Below, piece after piece: positions 40,738-49,996 of a DNA stretch of 64,000 nt. The position numbers and the translations under genes were made by a program. Every line of letters starts with the position of its first letter. Position 1 is the first letter of the stretch. The notes under the pieces are model-generated. The model did not search any database. It was given only the letters and a program-made list of their open reading frames with translations, and was not told the DNA's origin. Source of the stretch: Anaerofustis butyriciformans (lineage in GTDB: Bacteria; Bacillota; Clostridia; Eubacteriales; Anaerofustaceae); contig NZ_JAYFFH010000003.1 in the NCBI RefSeq assembly GCF_036289385.1, forward strand, positions 1-64,000, in the 5' to 3' direction.

Positions 40738-42087
40738 ATGGGAAGATTATTTGGAACAGACGGAGTAAGAGGAGTTGCTAATACTCAGCTTACATCAAAA
40801 CTTGCTCATAAAATAGGATATGCGGCAACAATGAAACTTACAAAGGATAATGGAAATCCTCCTACATTTGTGGTAGGTATGGATACAAGAATATCTGGAG
40901 ATATGATTTATGCAGGTCTTGTAAGTGGGATTATGTCTGCAGGAGGAAACGTACTTAATGCGGGAGTTATTCCAACACCTGCTGTTGCTGTATTGGTTAA
41001 AGAATTTAATGCTGATAGTGGTATTGTTATTTCTGCATCACACAATCCATATGAATATAATGGAATAAAATTCTTTAGTAAAACAGGACATAAACTTCCT
41101 GATGAAGTTGAAGATGAAATAGAAAGATATATCTTTGAAAAGGTAAGAGATAGAAGCATTTCAGGAGAAAGAATAGGTAGGGAAACAAAAATTGCTTATC
41201 CTGGAGAAATTTACATTAAATATCTTTTATCAAAAATAGGGGTAAAATCTTTAAGTGGACTTAATATTGTTCTAGATTTAGCAAATGGTGCTACATATAA
41301 AGTAGGTGAAGAAGTATTTGAAAAACTTGGAGCAAATATTAAAGTTATTGCAAATGATCCAAACGGAATTAATATAAACGATAAATGTGGTTCAACTCAT
41401 ATTGCTAATTTATCAAGAACTGTTTTAGAAAAGAATGCAGATTTTGGTATAGCTTTTGATGGTGATGGAGATAGAGTTATCATGGTTGACAGCAAAGGAC
41501 AAGCTTTTGACGGAGATAAGATAATGTATCTTTTAAGTTGTTATATGAAAGAAAAAGGAAAACTAAACAAAGATACTCTTGTTTTAACTGTTATGAGTAA
41601 CCTTGGAGTTAAAAAGGCACTTGAAAAGAAAGGCATTAAAATAAGCGAAACAGGTGTAGGGGACAGATATGTTGTAGAAAGAATGCTTAATGAAGGATAT
41701 AACATAGGTGGAGAACAATCAGGACACGTTATTCTTTCAGATATTAATTCTACAGGAGACGGAATCGCTACTGCTTTATTTGTATGTAAAGTTGTAAAAG
41801 AATGTGGTAAAAATATTGATGAACTTGCAAAAGATGTTTCTATTTATCCTCAAGTATTAATAAATGCAACTGTTGATAATGATAAAAAACATGATTATGA
41901 AAAAGACAGTGTGATTTTAGAAGCTATAAAAGCAATTGAAGATAAATATGCAGGAAACGGAAGAGTATTAATAAGAACAAGTGGTACAGAACCTTTGGTA
42001 AGAGTTATGATTGAAGGTGAAAACCAAAATGAAATTAAAGAAGATGCAACATCTCTTGCAAAACTTATTGAAGAAAGATTATCGTAA
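40738..42087 (+). CDS. glmM: Phosphoglucosamine mutase GlmM
   Basis: This encodes 449 residues. Signature motifs: GRLFGTDGVRGVAN at the start, the phosphoserine loop SASHNPYEYNGIKFF (Ser101), the metal loop AFDGDGDRVIMVD, GGEQSGHVI, and the phosphate-binding RTSGTEPLVRVM. It converts glucosamine-6-phosphate to the 1-phosphate for peptidoglycan. GlmM is also known to inhibit CdaA. It overlaps the next gene by one base. Confidence 0.96.
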   Translation: MGRLFGTDGVRGVANTQLTSKLAHKIGYAATMKLTKDNGNPPTFVVGMDTRISGDMIYAGLVSGIMSAGGNVLNAGVIPTPAVAVLVKEFNADSGIVISASHNPYEYNGIKFFSKTGHKLPDEVEDEIERYIFEKVRDRSISGERIGRETKIAYPGEIYIKYLLSKIGVKSLSGLNIVLDLANGATYKVGEEVFEKLGANIKVIANDPNGININDKCGSTHIANLSRTVLEKNADFGIAFDGDGDRVIMVDSKGQAFDGDKIMYLLSCYMKEKGKLNKDTLVLTVMSNLGVKKALEKKGIKISETGVGDRYVVERMLNEGYNIGGEQSGHVILSDINSTGDGIATALFVCKVVKECGKNIDELAKDVSIYPQVLINATVDNDKKHDYEKDSVILEAIKAIEDKYAGNGRVLIRTSGTEPLVRVMIEGENQNEIKEDATSLAKLIEERLS

Positions 42088-42815
42088 TGAATAACAAAAC
42101 AGTAGTTATAAGCGGAGCAAGCGGAGGAATTGGGATTGCAATTTCAAAAGCTTTTTATAATGAAGGTTATAATATCGTTTTGCTATATAACAAAAATAAA
42201 AAAGCTTTAGAAGATGAATTTTCTTTAACTGATAAAAGAGTATTGATGCTTAAAGGAGATTTATCGAAAGAAAGCGATGTATTAAAGATAAAAGAAGAGG
42301 TGTATGCTACTTTTAACACTGTCAATATAGTAGTAAACAATGCAGGAGTAAGTCTTGTTAAGTTTTTTGATGAGACTACCTGTGAGGAATGGGATAACGT
42401 TTTTGATGTTAATGTAAAAAGTGCTTTTATGCTTACAAAAGCCTTTTTACCTGATATGATTAATAAAAAAAGCGGAAATATAATAAACATATCTTCCATG
42501 TGGGGAATAAGCGGAGCAAGCATGGAAGTATGTTATTCTGCTTCAAAAGCTGCTCTTATAGGAATGAGCAAAGCTCTTGCAAAAGAGGTTGGACCTAGCG
42601 GAATAAATGTTAATGTTGTTGCTCCCGGAGTTATAGATACGAAAATGAATAATCATTTGTCGAAAGAAGATATGGAGTCTTTAATTGAAGAAACTCCTAT
42701 AAACAGAATTGGAACCCCTGAAGATGTTGCAAATGCAGTTTTGTTTCTTTGTGATAAAAAGGCTTCTTTTATTACCGGAGAAGTTATAAGTGTAGATGGC
42801 GGTTTTATATTATAA
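42087..42815 (+). CDS. SDR-family oxidoreductase (FabG-like)
   Basis: This encodes 242 residues. It has the NAD(P) motif SGASGGIGIAISKAF, NNAG (about residue 85), catalytic Ser in NISSM, and YSASKAALIGM (Tyr, Lys). The C-terminal VDGGFIL is typical of 3-oxoacyl-ACP reductases, but the physiological substrate cannot be assigned, since the gene is not in a fatty-acid operon. Confidence 0.9.
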   Translation: MNNKTVVISGASGGIGIAISKAFYNEGYNIVLLYNKNKKALEDEFSLTDKRVLMLKGDLSKESDVLKIKEEVYATFNTVNIVVNNAGVSLVKFFDETTCEEWDNVFDVNVKSAFMLTKAFLPDMINKKSGNIINISSMWGISGASMEVCYSASKAALIGMSKALAKEVGPSGINVNVVAPGVIDTKMNNHLSKEDMESLIEETPINRIGTPEDVANAVLFLCDKKASFITGEVISVDGGFIL

Positions 42816-42877
42816 TTTTTAAATGATGGGAATTGAAATTCGTTATTAACAATATTTTTAAAACATAATTATAATTA

Positions 42878-42906
42878 TTGACAATAAAAATTTAAAATAG
42901 TATATT
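42878..42906 (+). promoter_or_regulatory. Promoter of the DegV gene
   Basis: TTGACA at 42878-42883 and TATATT at 42901-42906 with a 17-base spacer. The DegV start follows at 42938. Confidence 0.75.
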
Positions 42907-42937
42907 TTATATTAATACCTTATATGGAGAATATGTA

Positions 42938-43804
42938 ATGAAAGTAAATATTTTAACGGATTCTACTGCCGATTTAACAAAGGAACAAATGAAAGAGCAC
43001 GATATTAACGTGTATCCTCTTAATATTTATTTTGGCGAAGAGGAATATATTGATGGCGTAACAATTAATCATCGAGAGTTTTTTGATAAACTTGCAATAT
43101 GTAAAGAACTTCCTACAACAAGTCAAATTCCTGTAGGGAAATTAAGAGATTTATTCTTGCAATTTACTGAAAACGGAGAAGAAGTTGTAGTAATAACTTT
43201 ATCTTCTAAATTAAGTGGTTCTTATAATTCTGCAGTCGTTGTAAGAGATTCTCTTGATAATGACAGAAAAAATAGAGTTCATGTTATTGATTCAACATGT
43301 GTTACTTTAAGTCTTTGTAATTTAGTTTTAGAAGCCGCTAAGTTAAGAGATAAGGGGCTTAGCGGGCAAGAAATAGAAGATGAAATAAACAGTATTAAAG
43401 GAAACAGTACTTTACTTGCATTAATTGAAGACTATAAGTATCTTGTTCTTGGCGGAAGGCTTTCAAAGAGTGCTGCATTTATTGGTAATACTTTAAATAT
43501 AATGCCTGTAATAGAAATAACAGGTGGAGAAGTTGTTCCAATAAAGAAAGTAAGAGGAAGAAAAAAAGGATATCAATTTATTATAGATAAAGCAAGAGAA
43601 TACGGAATAGATAAAGATAAAGCATTTTTTATGGGACATATAGATGATGAAGAAGCTTATTCTCATTTTGAAAAATATATGTTGGATAATTTTGATGAAC
43701 TTAAAGATATTGATATTTTGCCTGCCAGCAATATTGGTGCTGTAGTGGGAACCCATGCAGGTCCTCACTGTGTGGGTATAGCATTTTTTAAAAAAGAAAA
43801 ATAA
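42938..43804 (+). CDS. DegV-family fatty-acid-binding protein
   Basis: This encodes 288 residues. Motifs: ILTDSTADLTKEQ at the N-terminus, GVTINHREFFDKL, PTTSQIPVGKLRDLF (the lipid-head binding TSQ/P region), ITLSSKLSGSYNSA, and C-terminal NIGAVVGTHAGPHCVG. DegV/FakB proteins bind a fatty acid and present it to a kinase. No fakA is in view. Confidence 0.93.
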   Translation: MKVNILTDSTADLTKEQMKEHDINVYPLNIYFGEEEYIDGVTINHREFFDKLAICKELPTTSQIPVGKLRDLFLQFTENGEEVVVITLSSKLSGSYNSAVVVRDSLDNDRKNRVHVIDSTCVTLSLCNLVLEAAKLRDKGLSGQEIEDEINSIKGNSTLLALIEDYKYLVLGGRLSKSAAFIGNTLNIMPVIEITGGEVVPIKKVRGRKKGYQFIIDKAREYGIDKDKAFFMGHIDDEEAYSHFEKYMLDNFDELKDIDILPASNIGAVVGTHAGPHCVGIAFFKKEK

Positions 43805-43815
43805 AAAAGAGCAAC

Positions 43816-43842
43816 AAAAAAAGTCCTTATAGGACTTTTTTT
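43816..43842. terminator. Bidirectional terminator between degV and rplS
   Basis: AAAAAAAGTCCT and AGGACTTTTTTT pair around TAT. The rplS stop lies at its edge. Confidence 0.9.
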
Positions 43843-44185
43843 AGTTTCTTTTTTCTTTAACTTTAGCAGCTTTACCAACTCTATCTCTAAGATAGTTAAG
43901 TTTAGCTCTTCTTACACTACCTCTTCTTGTAACTTCGATTTTGTCAATTCTAGGTGAGTGTATTGGGAAAGTTCTTTCTACACCAACACCATAAGAAATT
44001 TTTCTTACAGTAAATGTTTTTTGAACTCCACCGTGTTGTTCTTTAAGCACAATACCTTCAAAAACCTGGATTCTTTCTCTTTTTCCTTCTACTACTTTAA
44101 CGTGAACTTTTACAGTATCACCAACGTTAAATTCAGGGATATCAGATTTAAGGTTTTCGTTTTCTACTAATTTAATTAAATCCAT
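43841..44185 (-). CDS. rplS: Ribosomal protein L19
   Basis: This encodes 114 residues with GAAGGGAGG upstream. Family motifs: IPEFNVGDTVKVHVKVVEGKRERIQVFEG, QKTFTVRKISYGVGVERTFP, SPRIDKIEVTRRGSVRRAKLNYLR. It is a standard 50S subunit protein. In most Bacillota rplS follows rimM-trmD; here it stands alone, 5.3 kb away and in the opposite direction. Confidence 0.97.
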   Translation of the reverse strand: MDLIKLVENENLKSDIPEFNVGDTVKVHVKVVEGKRERIQVFEGIVLKEQHGGVQKTFTVRKISYGVGVERTFPIHSPRIDKIEVTRRGSVRRAKLNYLRDRVGKAAKVKEKRN

Positions 44186-44276
44186 TGTTTGTGCCTCCCT
44201 TCATCTTCAAGCATTCTTACTTACATCTTCAAGCAGAGGAACACCCATAATAAAAAAGCTATTTAAGCTCATAGCC
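44186..44276 (-). promoter_or_regulatory. rplS 5' leader, possible L19 autoregulatory RNA
   Basis: The 90-base leader begins with a hairpin (GGCTAT/ATAGC arms at 44258-44276) and a T run. It also holds a 12-base direct repeat TGCTTGAAGATG (plus strand 44202-44213 and 44224-44235), then the ribosome binding site. L19 leader motifs are known in Bacillota; I cannot confirm a match by eye. Confidence 0.4.
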
Positions 44277-44281
44277 TAAAA

Positions 44282-44310
44282 AGTATATCATATAAGAAAA
44301 ATTTATTCAA
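44282..44310 (-). promoter_or_regulatory. rplS promoter
   Basis: Read leftward, TTGAAT and TATACT are 17 bases apart, with TG one base before the -10 (extended -10). Strong, as expected for a ribosomal protein. Confidence 0.7.
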
Positions 44311-44400
44311 CTAAATTTTTGTTTTTTATAATAAAAATTGTAAAAATATATTAAATAAAAAGCTTTAATAACGCATTATTTGACTATAAGTAGAATAATA

Positions 44401-44428
44401 AAAAGAACTTACAAAAGTAAGCTCTTTT
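44401..44428 (-). terminator. Terminator of the flavin reductase gene
   Basis: On the minus strand AAAAGAGCTTAC pairs with GTAAGTTCTTTT (one G-U) around TTTT and is followed by a T-rich tail. Confidence 0.75.
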
Positions 44429-44927
44429 AGTTTTCATAGCAGTCTTCTATATTTGCATAGAATATAACATGGTAATCATTATTTCCTTCGTAGAATCTGT
44501 CTTCTATTCCTTCTTTGTCAACAATGCCCATAGGATCCATAGCTTGTTTATAAATTATCTTACATTCAAAATGTAATTTTGCTTCTTCAATAATTGGAGA
44601 TGCAACTTTCTTTGAGTCTTTTAAATGTAAGTTTGTTTCTTTGTATTTATCAAAATCTCTACCTGATTTTGTTCCCATAAAAGCAATTTCTTCTTTCATT
44701 GTATCAAGAGCTGGAACGCTTACCGTAAAGTCTTTTGCGTTTTTGATTAAATCATATGTACGTCTTGAATATCTTACCATTACTGTCATTACGTCTTTGC
44801 CCCATATTTTGCCGACTGTTGCCCAGCCTATTACCATTGTATTAACTTCATCATTATTTTTTACTGTAAGAAAAGCTCCTTTTGGTAGCTGATTATCTAA
44901 TAATTCAAATGCTTCTTTTGAAATCAT
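44427..44927 (-). CDS. Flavin reductase-like protein
   Basis: This encodes 166 residues, with AGGAGGA upstream. The flavin-reductase-like fold is visible: PKGAFLTVKNNDEVNTMVIGWATVGKIWG, MVRYSRRTYDLIKNAKDFTVSVP, and the C-terminal HVIFYANIEDCYEN. It likely binds FMN and uses a pyridine nucleotide or a small redox partner. The substrate is not known. Confidence 0.85.
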   Translation of the reverse strand: MISKEAFELLDNQLPKGAFLTVKNNDEVNTMVIGWATVGKIWGKDVMTVMVRYSRRTYDLIKNAKDFTVSVPALDTMKEEIAFMGTKSGRDFDKYKETNLHLKDSKKVASPIIEEAKLHFECKIIYKQAMDPMGIVDKEGIEDRFYEGNNDYHVIFYANIEDCYEN

Positions 44928-44962
44928 GTTCTTCCTCCTTTTTTATTTATTATATCACTATT

Positions 44963-46966
44963 TTATAGTAATATGTTTGAATCTTTTTTGTATTCCATAA
45001 TTTCTTTAACAAAACCAGACATACTGCTTTGATTTACCATTAAAAATATTTTCTTTTTTGCTCTTGTAAGGGCTACATAAAATAATCTTCTTTCTTCACT
45101 GTGAGGAAAATCTTCCTTATTTTTAAGTAACATCTTTATTAATTTATCATCGGTTATATTACATGGGAAACCCATTAAGCTGTTAAATGTATTAAGTATA
45201 AACACATAATCACATTCCAGACCTTTCGCTTTATGTACAGTTAGAAATTTAATTTTTAAATCTTTTCTTTTTTCGAGTATTACCGATATTTCGTTATTTT
45301 CATGCAGTATTATGTTTACTTCGTTTGTTTGAGCATAAGGAATTATATCTTTTTTGTATCTGCCAAGAAGCATAACTTCGCTGTTTTTAGGCAGTTTGTA
45401 TATTTCTTTTAAAAATACTCTGTATAATTCACTTTTTTTCCTTGCTGTAACAAAATTAATTGGAAGAATGTTTATTTTGCTGCTTTTAAGAGTTTTTTTA
45501 ATTTGATATGGATTCTTTAATATAAATTTGTTTGTTACATTTGCAATGGTTCTATCAAACCTGTAATTTTTTTCTATAAAATATTTTTTTGCATTATATT
45601 CTTTTTCAAAGTCATAAAAAATATTAATATCACTTCCCGTAAAGCGGAATATACTTTGATAATCATCTCCTACCGCAAATATATGTGAGTTATGTTTTTT
45701 ATAAATTTCGTTTATAAGTGACATTCTGGAATAAGATATATCTTGAAATTCATCTATTAAAATATGCTTATATCCTTTTTTATATAAAGATGTTTTTACA
45801 TATTCCGTAGCAGTTAAAATCATATCATTAAAATCCATTTGTTTTGTGTCTTTAAGCATTTTCTGATATGCCTTATATATTGGGAGAACTACTTTAAAAA
45901 ATGCTTTTGCTCTTTGTTCTTCCTGCTTTGAACTGTAGTTATTTATATTAAGAATGTCATTTTCATCTCTTGCGGTAGTTTTCATAAGGGTAATAAAGTT
46001 AGCAGTTAATTTTTTTATAAAATTTATGTTATATCTAAATAATTTATGTACTTCTTTACCTACATTTGAGTATGACAGCTTAATATCTATATTATTTTCT
46101 TTAAGTTTTTTCTCTAGTTCTTCTTTAAAAATTCCTTTTTCAAAATCATAAGAATATGTAAATATTGCCTTATTTTTAAATATAGGGTAGTTATGTAAAA
46201 ACTCGATGTATGCATCGTAATTTTTATATGCTATTTTAGGTATTTTAGGATATCCCCATAAAGGTTTTTCACCTTTTGAATTTATATTTATATTAAATAT
46301 GAATTTATCATATTTTGTAAGATAAAATCCAGAGCATAGTTTTTTAAATTCATTTCCATATATATTTGTATTAAAATATTCATATTCAATGTTGTTTAAG
46401 TATAGATAATTTGCAATGACATTTTCTTCAAATGTCATTTTATATTCATTATCAAGGCTTATAATTCCTTTGTTAAAAAGGTAATCTTGTTCGTCTTTTT
46501 TATTTTCAAACTGTATAAAGTCTATATATTCCTGATAATAGTTGATTATAAAATCGTACATTTCAAAATATTCGTTTGTTTTTAATTTTGTATCTATATA
46601 TTCGTTTACGAATTTTGCAATTGTATCTTTATATATACTTATATCGCCACTGTGTACATTATCTATAATATCTTTACCAAGTTTATGAAAAGTGCATACA
46701 TTTATTTTTTCTTTTGTTATTTTTGAAATTCTATCAATAAGTTCATCAGTTGAAGAATTTGTAAAACTCAGTACAAGTATTTGCTCAGGCGGAATTTTTT
46801 CTTCCTGAATCAAATATTTTATTCTTGCAAGAATTGTTGTAGTTTTTCCGCATCCTGCTCCCGCAATTGCAAGTATATTTCTTTCTTTGGAATTTACGCA
46901 CTCTATTTGTGCTTCATCAAGTTTTTTATCTTCAATTTGTGTTACTAAATTAATATTTCCCATCAT
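44963..46966 (-). CDS. UvrD/Rep-family DNA helicase
   Basis: This encodes 667 residues. Helicase motifs in order: Q-motif LDEAQIECV, Walker A AGAGCGKTTT (about residue 36), LSFTNSSTDELIDRI, Walker B LIDEFQDIS (about 410), AVGDDYQSIFRFTG, EKNYRF, FLTVHKAKGLECDYVFIL (about 590) and LFYVALTRAKKKIFL. It has a large insert between motifs Ia and II, as in helicase IV/PcrA relatives, but it is shorter than PcrA and lacks the PcrA tail. Probably DNA repair; exact subfamily unclear. Confidence 0.9.
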   Translation of the reverse strand: MMGNINLVTQIEDKKLDEAQIECVNSKERNILAIAGAGCGKTTTILARIKYLIQEEKIPPEQILVLSFTNSSTDELIDRISKITKEKINVCTFHKLGKDIIDNVHSGDISIYKDTIAKFVNEYIDTKLKTNEYFEMYDFIINYYQEYIDFIQFENKKDEQDYLFNKGIISLDNEYKMTFEENVIANYLYLNNIEYEYFNTNIYGNEFKKLCSGFYLTKYDKFIFNININSKGEKPLWGYPKIPKIAYKNYDAYIEFLHNYPIFKNKAIFTYSYDFEKGIFKEELEKKLKENNIDIKLSYSNVGKEVHKLFRYNINFIKKLTANFITLMKTTARDENDILNINNYSSKQEEQRAKAFFKVVLPIYKAYQKMLKDTKQMDFNDMILTATEYVKTSLYKKGYKHILIDEFQDISYSRMSLINEIYKKHNSHIFAVGDDYQSIFRFTGSDINIFYDFEKEYNAKKYFIEKNYRFDRTIANVTNKFILKNPYQIKKTLKSSKINILPINFVTARKKSELYRVFLKEIYKLPKNSEVMLLGRYKKDIIPYAQTNEVNIILHENNEISVILEKRKDLKIKFLTVHKAKGLECDYVFILNTFNSLMGFPCNITDDKLIKMLLKNKEDFPHSEERRLFYVALTRAKKKIFLMVNQSSMSGFVKEIMEYKKDSNILL

Positions 46967-47064
46967 AAAATTTATTATATCACGTTTATAAGTAACACAA
47001 AATGATAATCTTCATATTATAAAGTGTAAAACAAATAAGAACATAAATTTAGGAGGAATAAAAA

Positions 47065-47739
47065 GTGGAAGAAAGAAATACAAGAGGCGTGGAATGTCTA
47101 ATTGTTGATAAGGTGTATGACGGATGTTCAAAAAAAGAATGTATGCAAAATATGCCTTTTGAACTTGAATTAAATGGTGATTTATCTGATTATACATTCC
47201 TTTATGCTCAGTTTGGTGCTTCTGAAATAGAACATTATGAATGTGAACCATTCTTCACAGAAATGGATGAATGTCATGCAAGATTAAAATGCGTTGTTGC
47301 TATCCCTATTTATGCAGTACTTAGAAGAAAATGCGATTGCTGTACTATTACGGTACCTGCAAAACCAATGTGCGGAAATACCGTTCAATCAGATAATAAA
47401 ATTAGAATACCTGTAAGTACAATATTTGATTTAAACAGAAAATTCGTAAGACAAGGAAGATTCTCTCCAGTAAGTGAATGTTTTGTTGAAGCAAATTGTG
47501 TAAATAAAACTTGTGGTAATCAAATTTCAATGACTCTTGGTTTTGTTATTGTTGTAAATGCAATATCTAAAGTAAGTCTTAAAGTTCCAACATTTGGTTA
47601 CTGTGAACTTCCTGACGAATGCAGAGAAGAAGAATGTGCTCCAAACTTCTGTGAAACTTTTCTTAATGAAGATATTTCAGCATTTGGGGACTTTTTCCCA
47701 ACAAGTGGTTCATGCAATAGTTGCGGATGCGACGACTAA
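47065..47739 (+). CDS. Cysteine-rich protein, possible spore coat/exosporium component
   Basis: This encodes 224 residues from GTG 47065 after AGGAGGA. It has about 22 cysteines, several in pairs or clusters (KCDCC, CREEEC, CNSCGCDD at the C-terminus). It has no signal peptide and no membrane helix. The middle (RIPVSTIFDLNRKFVRQGRFSPVSE) reads as beta-rich. Cysteine-rich soluble proteins of this size serve as crosslinked coat or exosporium proteins in clostridia, but no family match is certain. Confidence 0.6.
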   Translation: MEERNTRGVECLIVDKVYDGCSKKECMQNMPFELELNGDLSDYTFLYAQFGASEIEHYECEPFFTEMDECHARLKCVVAIPIYAVLRRKCDCCTITVPAKPMCGNTVQSDNKIRIPVSTIFDLNRKFVRQGRFSPVSECFVEANCVNKTCGNQISMTLGFVIVVNAISKVSLKVPTFGYCELPDECREEECAPNFCETFLNEDISAFGDFFPTSGSCNSCGCDD

Positions 47740-47754
47740 TTTTTATCCAACATA

Positions 47755-47784
47755 AAAAAGACGAGATTTTATCTCGTCTCTTTT
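47755..47784. terminator. Bidirectional terminator
   Basis: AGACGAGAT and ATCTCGTCT pair around TTT with A/T runs on both sides, between convergent genes. Confidence 0.88.
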
Positions 47785-48226
47785 AGTTTTTAAATGTATT
47801 TAAGTACTCAATAACTTCTTTTGGAACTTTAAAATTGAACTGTATTTTATTAATTTCGAATGTTAAATATCTTGAATCTTCATAAGTTAAGATACGGCCT
47901 TTTTCTTCAAATTCATAATCCGCACTTTCTTCTTCATCTTGATTCTTTGTTGAATATAAAATAAATTCTAAATCTACCTTTGAGTCTTTAGGTAAATCTT
48001 TCATTCTCCATTCTTCTATTTTTAGACTTGTTATAAAATCTTCAATATTATTGTGTCCCGAAATTAAATCTAACCTTTCCTCATTTTTCATTACATCAAT
48101 TCTATCGGATTTTTCGATGTTTGAGCTGTATTTAGTCATGTCTACTTCTTCGCCTTGTGTAAAACTGCAGCCATATATACTTATTAAAAGTAAAATTGAC
48201 AAAATTGTTGATAAGATTTTTTTCAT
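47783..48226 (-). CDS. Small lipoprotein, unknown
   Basis: This encodes 147 residues. The signal peptide ends in lipobox ISIYGCSF (Cys about residue 20). The mature part is acidic and beta-rich (LEFILYSTKN, RYLTFEINKIQFNFKVPKEV). It lies downstream of the aminopeptidase gene with a 24-base gap and could be co-transcribed. No family recognised. Confidence 0.65.
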   Translation of the reverse strand: MKKILSTILSILLLISIYGCSFTQGEEVDMTKYSSNIEKSDRIDVMKNEERLDLISGHNNIEDFITSLKIEEWRMKDLPKDSKVDLEFILYSTKNQDEEESADYEFEEKGRILTYEDSRYLTFEINKIQFNFKVPKEVIEYLNTFKN

Positions 48227-48250
48227 AATAATTTCCCCCTATATAAAAGG

Positions 48251-49363
48251 TTATTTTAGATTTTCAGGGTTTAGTCCTTGTAATTCTTTCGGTATAAATA
48301 AACCGTTTTTTCTGATTAGTACATCGTCAAAATAAATTTCTCCGCCGCCTTTTTCCTCTGTTTGGATTAAAACAAGGTCCCAGTGAAGTGACGATTTGTT
48401 TCCGTTATCGGCATCTTCATAACAACATCCTGGTGTGAAGTGAATACTTCCTGATATTTTTTCATCGAATAATGTATCAAGCATTGGTTCGCTTATATAT
48501 GGGTTAATTCCAATAGCAAATTCACCTACATATCTTGCTCCTTCGTCAATATCAAGAACTTGATTGATTCTTTCGTTATTGTTTGAAGTTGCTTCAATAA
48601 TTTTTCCGTCTTTAAATGTTAGTTTAATATTATCATATATAAAACCTAAATAGTCGCTTTTTGTGTTATAAGAAATAGTACCGTTTACGCTGTCTTTTAT
48701 AGGTGCTGTATAAATTTCTCCGTCAGGAATATTCATATTTCCACAGCATGGAACAGCAGGCATTCCTTTTATTGAGAATGTAAGATCTGTTCCAGGTCCT
48801 ACTATTCTTACTTTATCTGTTTTTTCCATAAGTTCTTTTAATGGTTCTACTGCTTTTGCCATTTTAGAATAATCAAGACAGCAAACATCAAAGAAATAAT
48901 CTTCAAAAGCTTCTTTGCTCATTTTTGCACTTTGAGCCATTGAGTTGTTTGGATATCTTAAAATAACCCATTTTGAGTTGTCTACTCTTTCTCTTAAAAC
49001 AGGTCTTAATACAGATGATTGAAGAGAAATATTTTCACTTGGAACATCGCTTAATTCGCTTGCGTTTGCGCTGCAGCCTACGCCTATATAAGCATCCATT
49101 CCTTTCATTTGATATAATTCATAATCATTTTGGAATTCTAATTGTTCTTTGCTTACTCCCATTAATATTTCTCTGTTTACACTTGAGTCAGTAAGTTTAA
49201 GATAAGGGAAACCTCCTGCTTTGTAAACTTCCCTTACAAGTGCTTTTACAAGATCTCTTGTATCTTCTATTCCGCCTGCATTTATTAAAACTTTTTCACC
49301 TTTTTGAACGTTAGTTGAAAAAGTGACTAAATTATGTGCTAATTGTTCTATTCTTTTGTCCAT
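48251..49363 (-). CDS. M29-family aminopeptidase
   Basis: This encodes 370 residues. M29 features: QKGEKVLINAGGIEDTRDLVKALVREVYKAGG, a Cys/Asn-rich middle, GPGTDLTFSIKGMPAVPC, NMNIPDGEIYTAPI (metal-binding Glu), GARYVGEFAIGINPYI, and SIHFTPGCCYEDA, ending SSLHWDLVL (His, Asp). It is a cytoplasmic metallo-aminopeptidase of the AmpS/AmpT group, slightly shorter than usual (about 410). The call is firm. Confidence 0.9.
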   Translation of the reverse strand: MDKRIEQLAHNLVTFSTNVQKGEKVLINAGGIEDTRDLVKALVREVYKAGGFPYLKLTDSSVNREILMGVSKEQLEFQNDYELYQMKGMDAYIGVGCSANASELSDVPSENISLQSSVLRPVLRERVDNSKWVILRYPNNSMAQSAKMSKEAFEDYFFDVCCLDYSKMAKAVEPLKELMEKTDKVRIVGPGTDLTFSIKGMPAVPCCGNMNIPDGEIYTAPIKDSVNGTISYNTKSDYLGFIYDNIKLTFKDGKIIEATSNNNERINQVLDIDEGARYVGEFAIGINPYISEPMLDTLFDEKISGSIHFTPGCCYEDADNGNKSSLHWDLVLIQTEEKGGGEIYFDDVLIRKNGLFIPKELQGLNPENLK

Positions 49364-49498
49364 AATTGTTATGCCTCCATATGCAATATTGTTATATAAT
49401 ATTTTACCATATTTTATTAATATTTATTATAAATATGGAAAAGAAATTTTATTTTTGATAAAATATAATAATACAAAAAATACAAGGAATGGATAATT

Positions 49499-49987
49499 AT
49501 GAAAGAAAATATAGTAATTGGAAAGATTTTTAATGTGCATGGTATAAAAGGAGAGTTAAAAGTTCTTCCTTTAACTGATGATATGAATAGATTTAAAAAG
49601 CTTGAAAGATGTTTTATAAAAGGAAAAGAATATAATGCGGTATCTGCAAGAATAAACAAAAATCATATTATTTTAAAGCTTAAAGAAATTGACGATAGAA
49701 ATATTGCTGAAAAGTTAAAAAATAATTTTATAGAAGTATTAAGAGAAGACAGTGTAGATTTAGATGAAGGTGAATATTTTATTGAAGATTTAAAAGGGCT
49801 TAAAGTTCTTGATGAAAACGGGGAAGAAATAGGAGTAATGGTTGATGTTTTAACTCCTGCCGCAGTTGATATATATGTATTTAAAATAGACGGAAAGGAA
49901 CAAATGTTACCTGCCTTAGAAGAAAATATACTTGAAATAGTTGAAGATGAATACATTAAAATAAATAAGAAAAATTTAGTTTATTAG
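49499..49987 (+). CDS. rimM: 16S rRNA processing protein RimM
   Basis: This encodes 162 residues. Motifs: VIGKIFNVHGIKGELKVLPLTDD, GEYFIEDLKGLKVLDENGEEIGVM, and the PRC-barrel end EQMLPALEENILEIVEDEYIKI. It helps mature the 30S head with S19. It is 9 bases upstream of trmD, a conserved pair. Confidence 0.93.
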   Translation: MKENIVIGKIFNVHGIKGELKVLPLTDDMNRFKKLERCFIKGKEYNAVSARINKNHIILKLKEIDDRNIAEKLKNNFIEVLREDSVDLDEGEYFIEDLKGLKVLDENGEEIGVMVDVLTPAAVDIYVFKIDGKEQMLPALEENILEIVEDEYIKINKKNLVY

Positions 49988-49996
49988 GGAGAAAAC

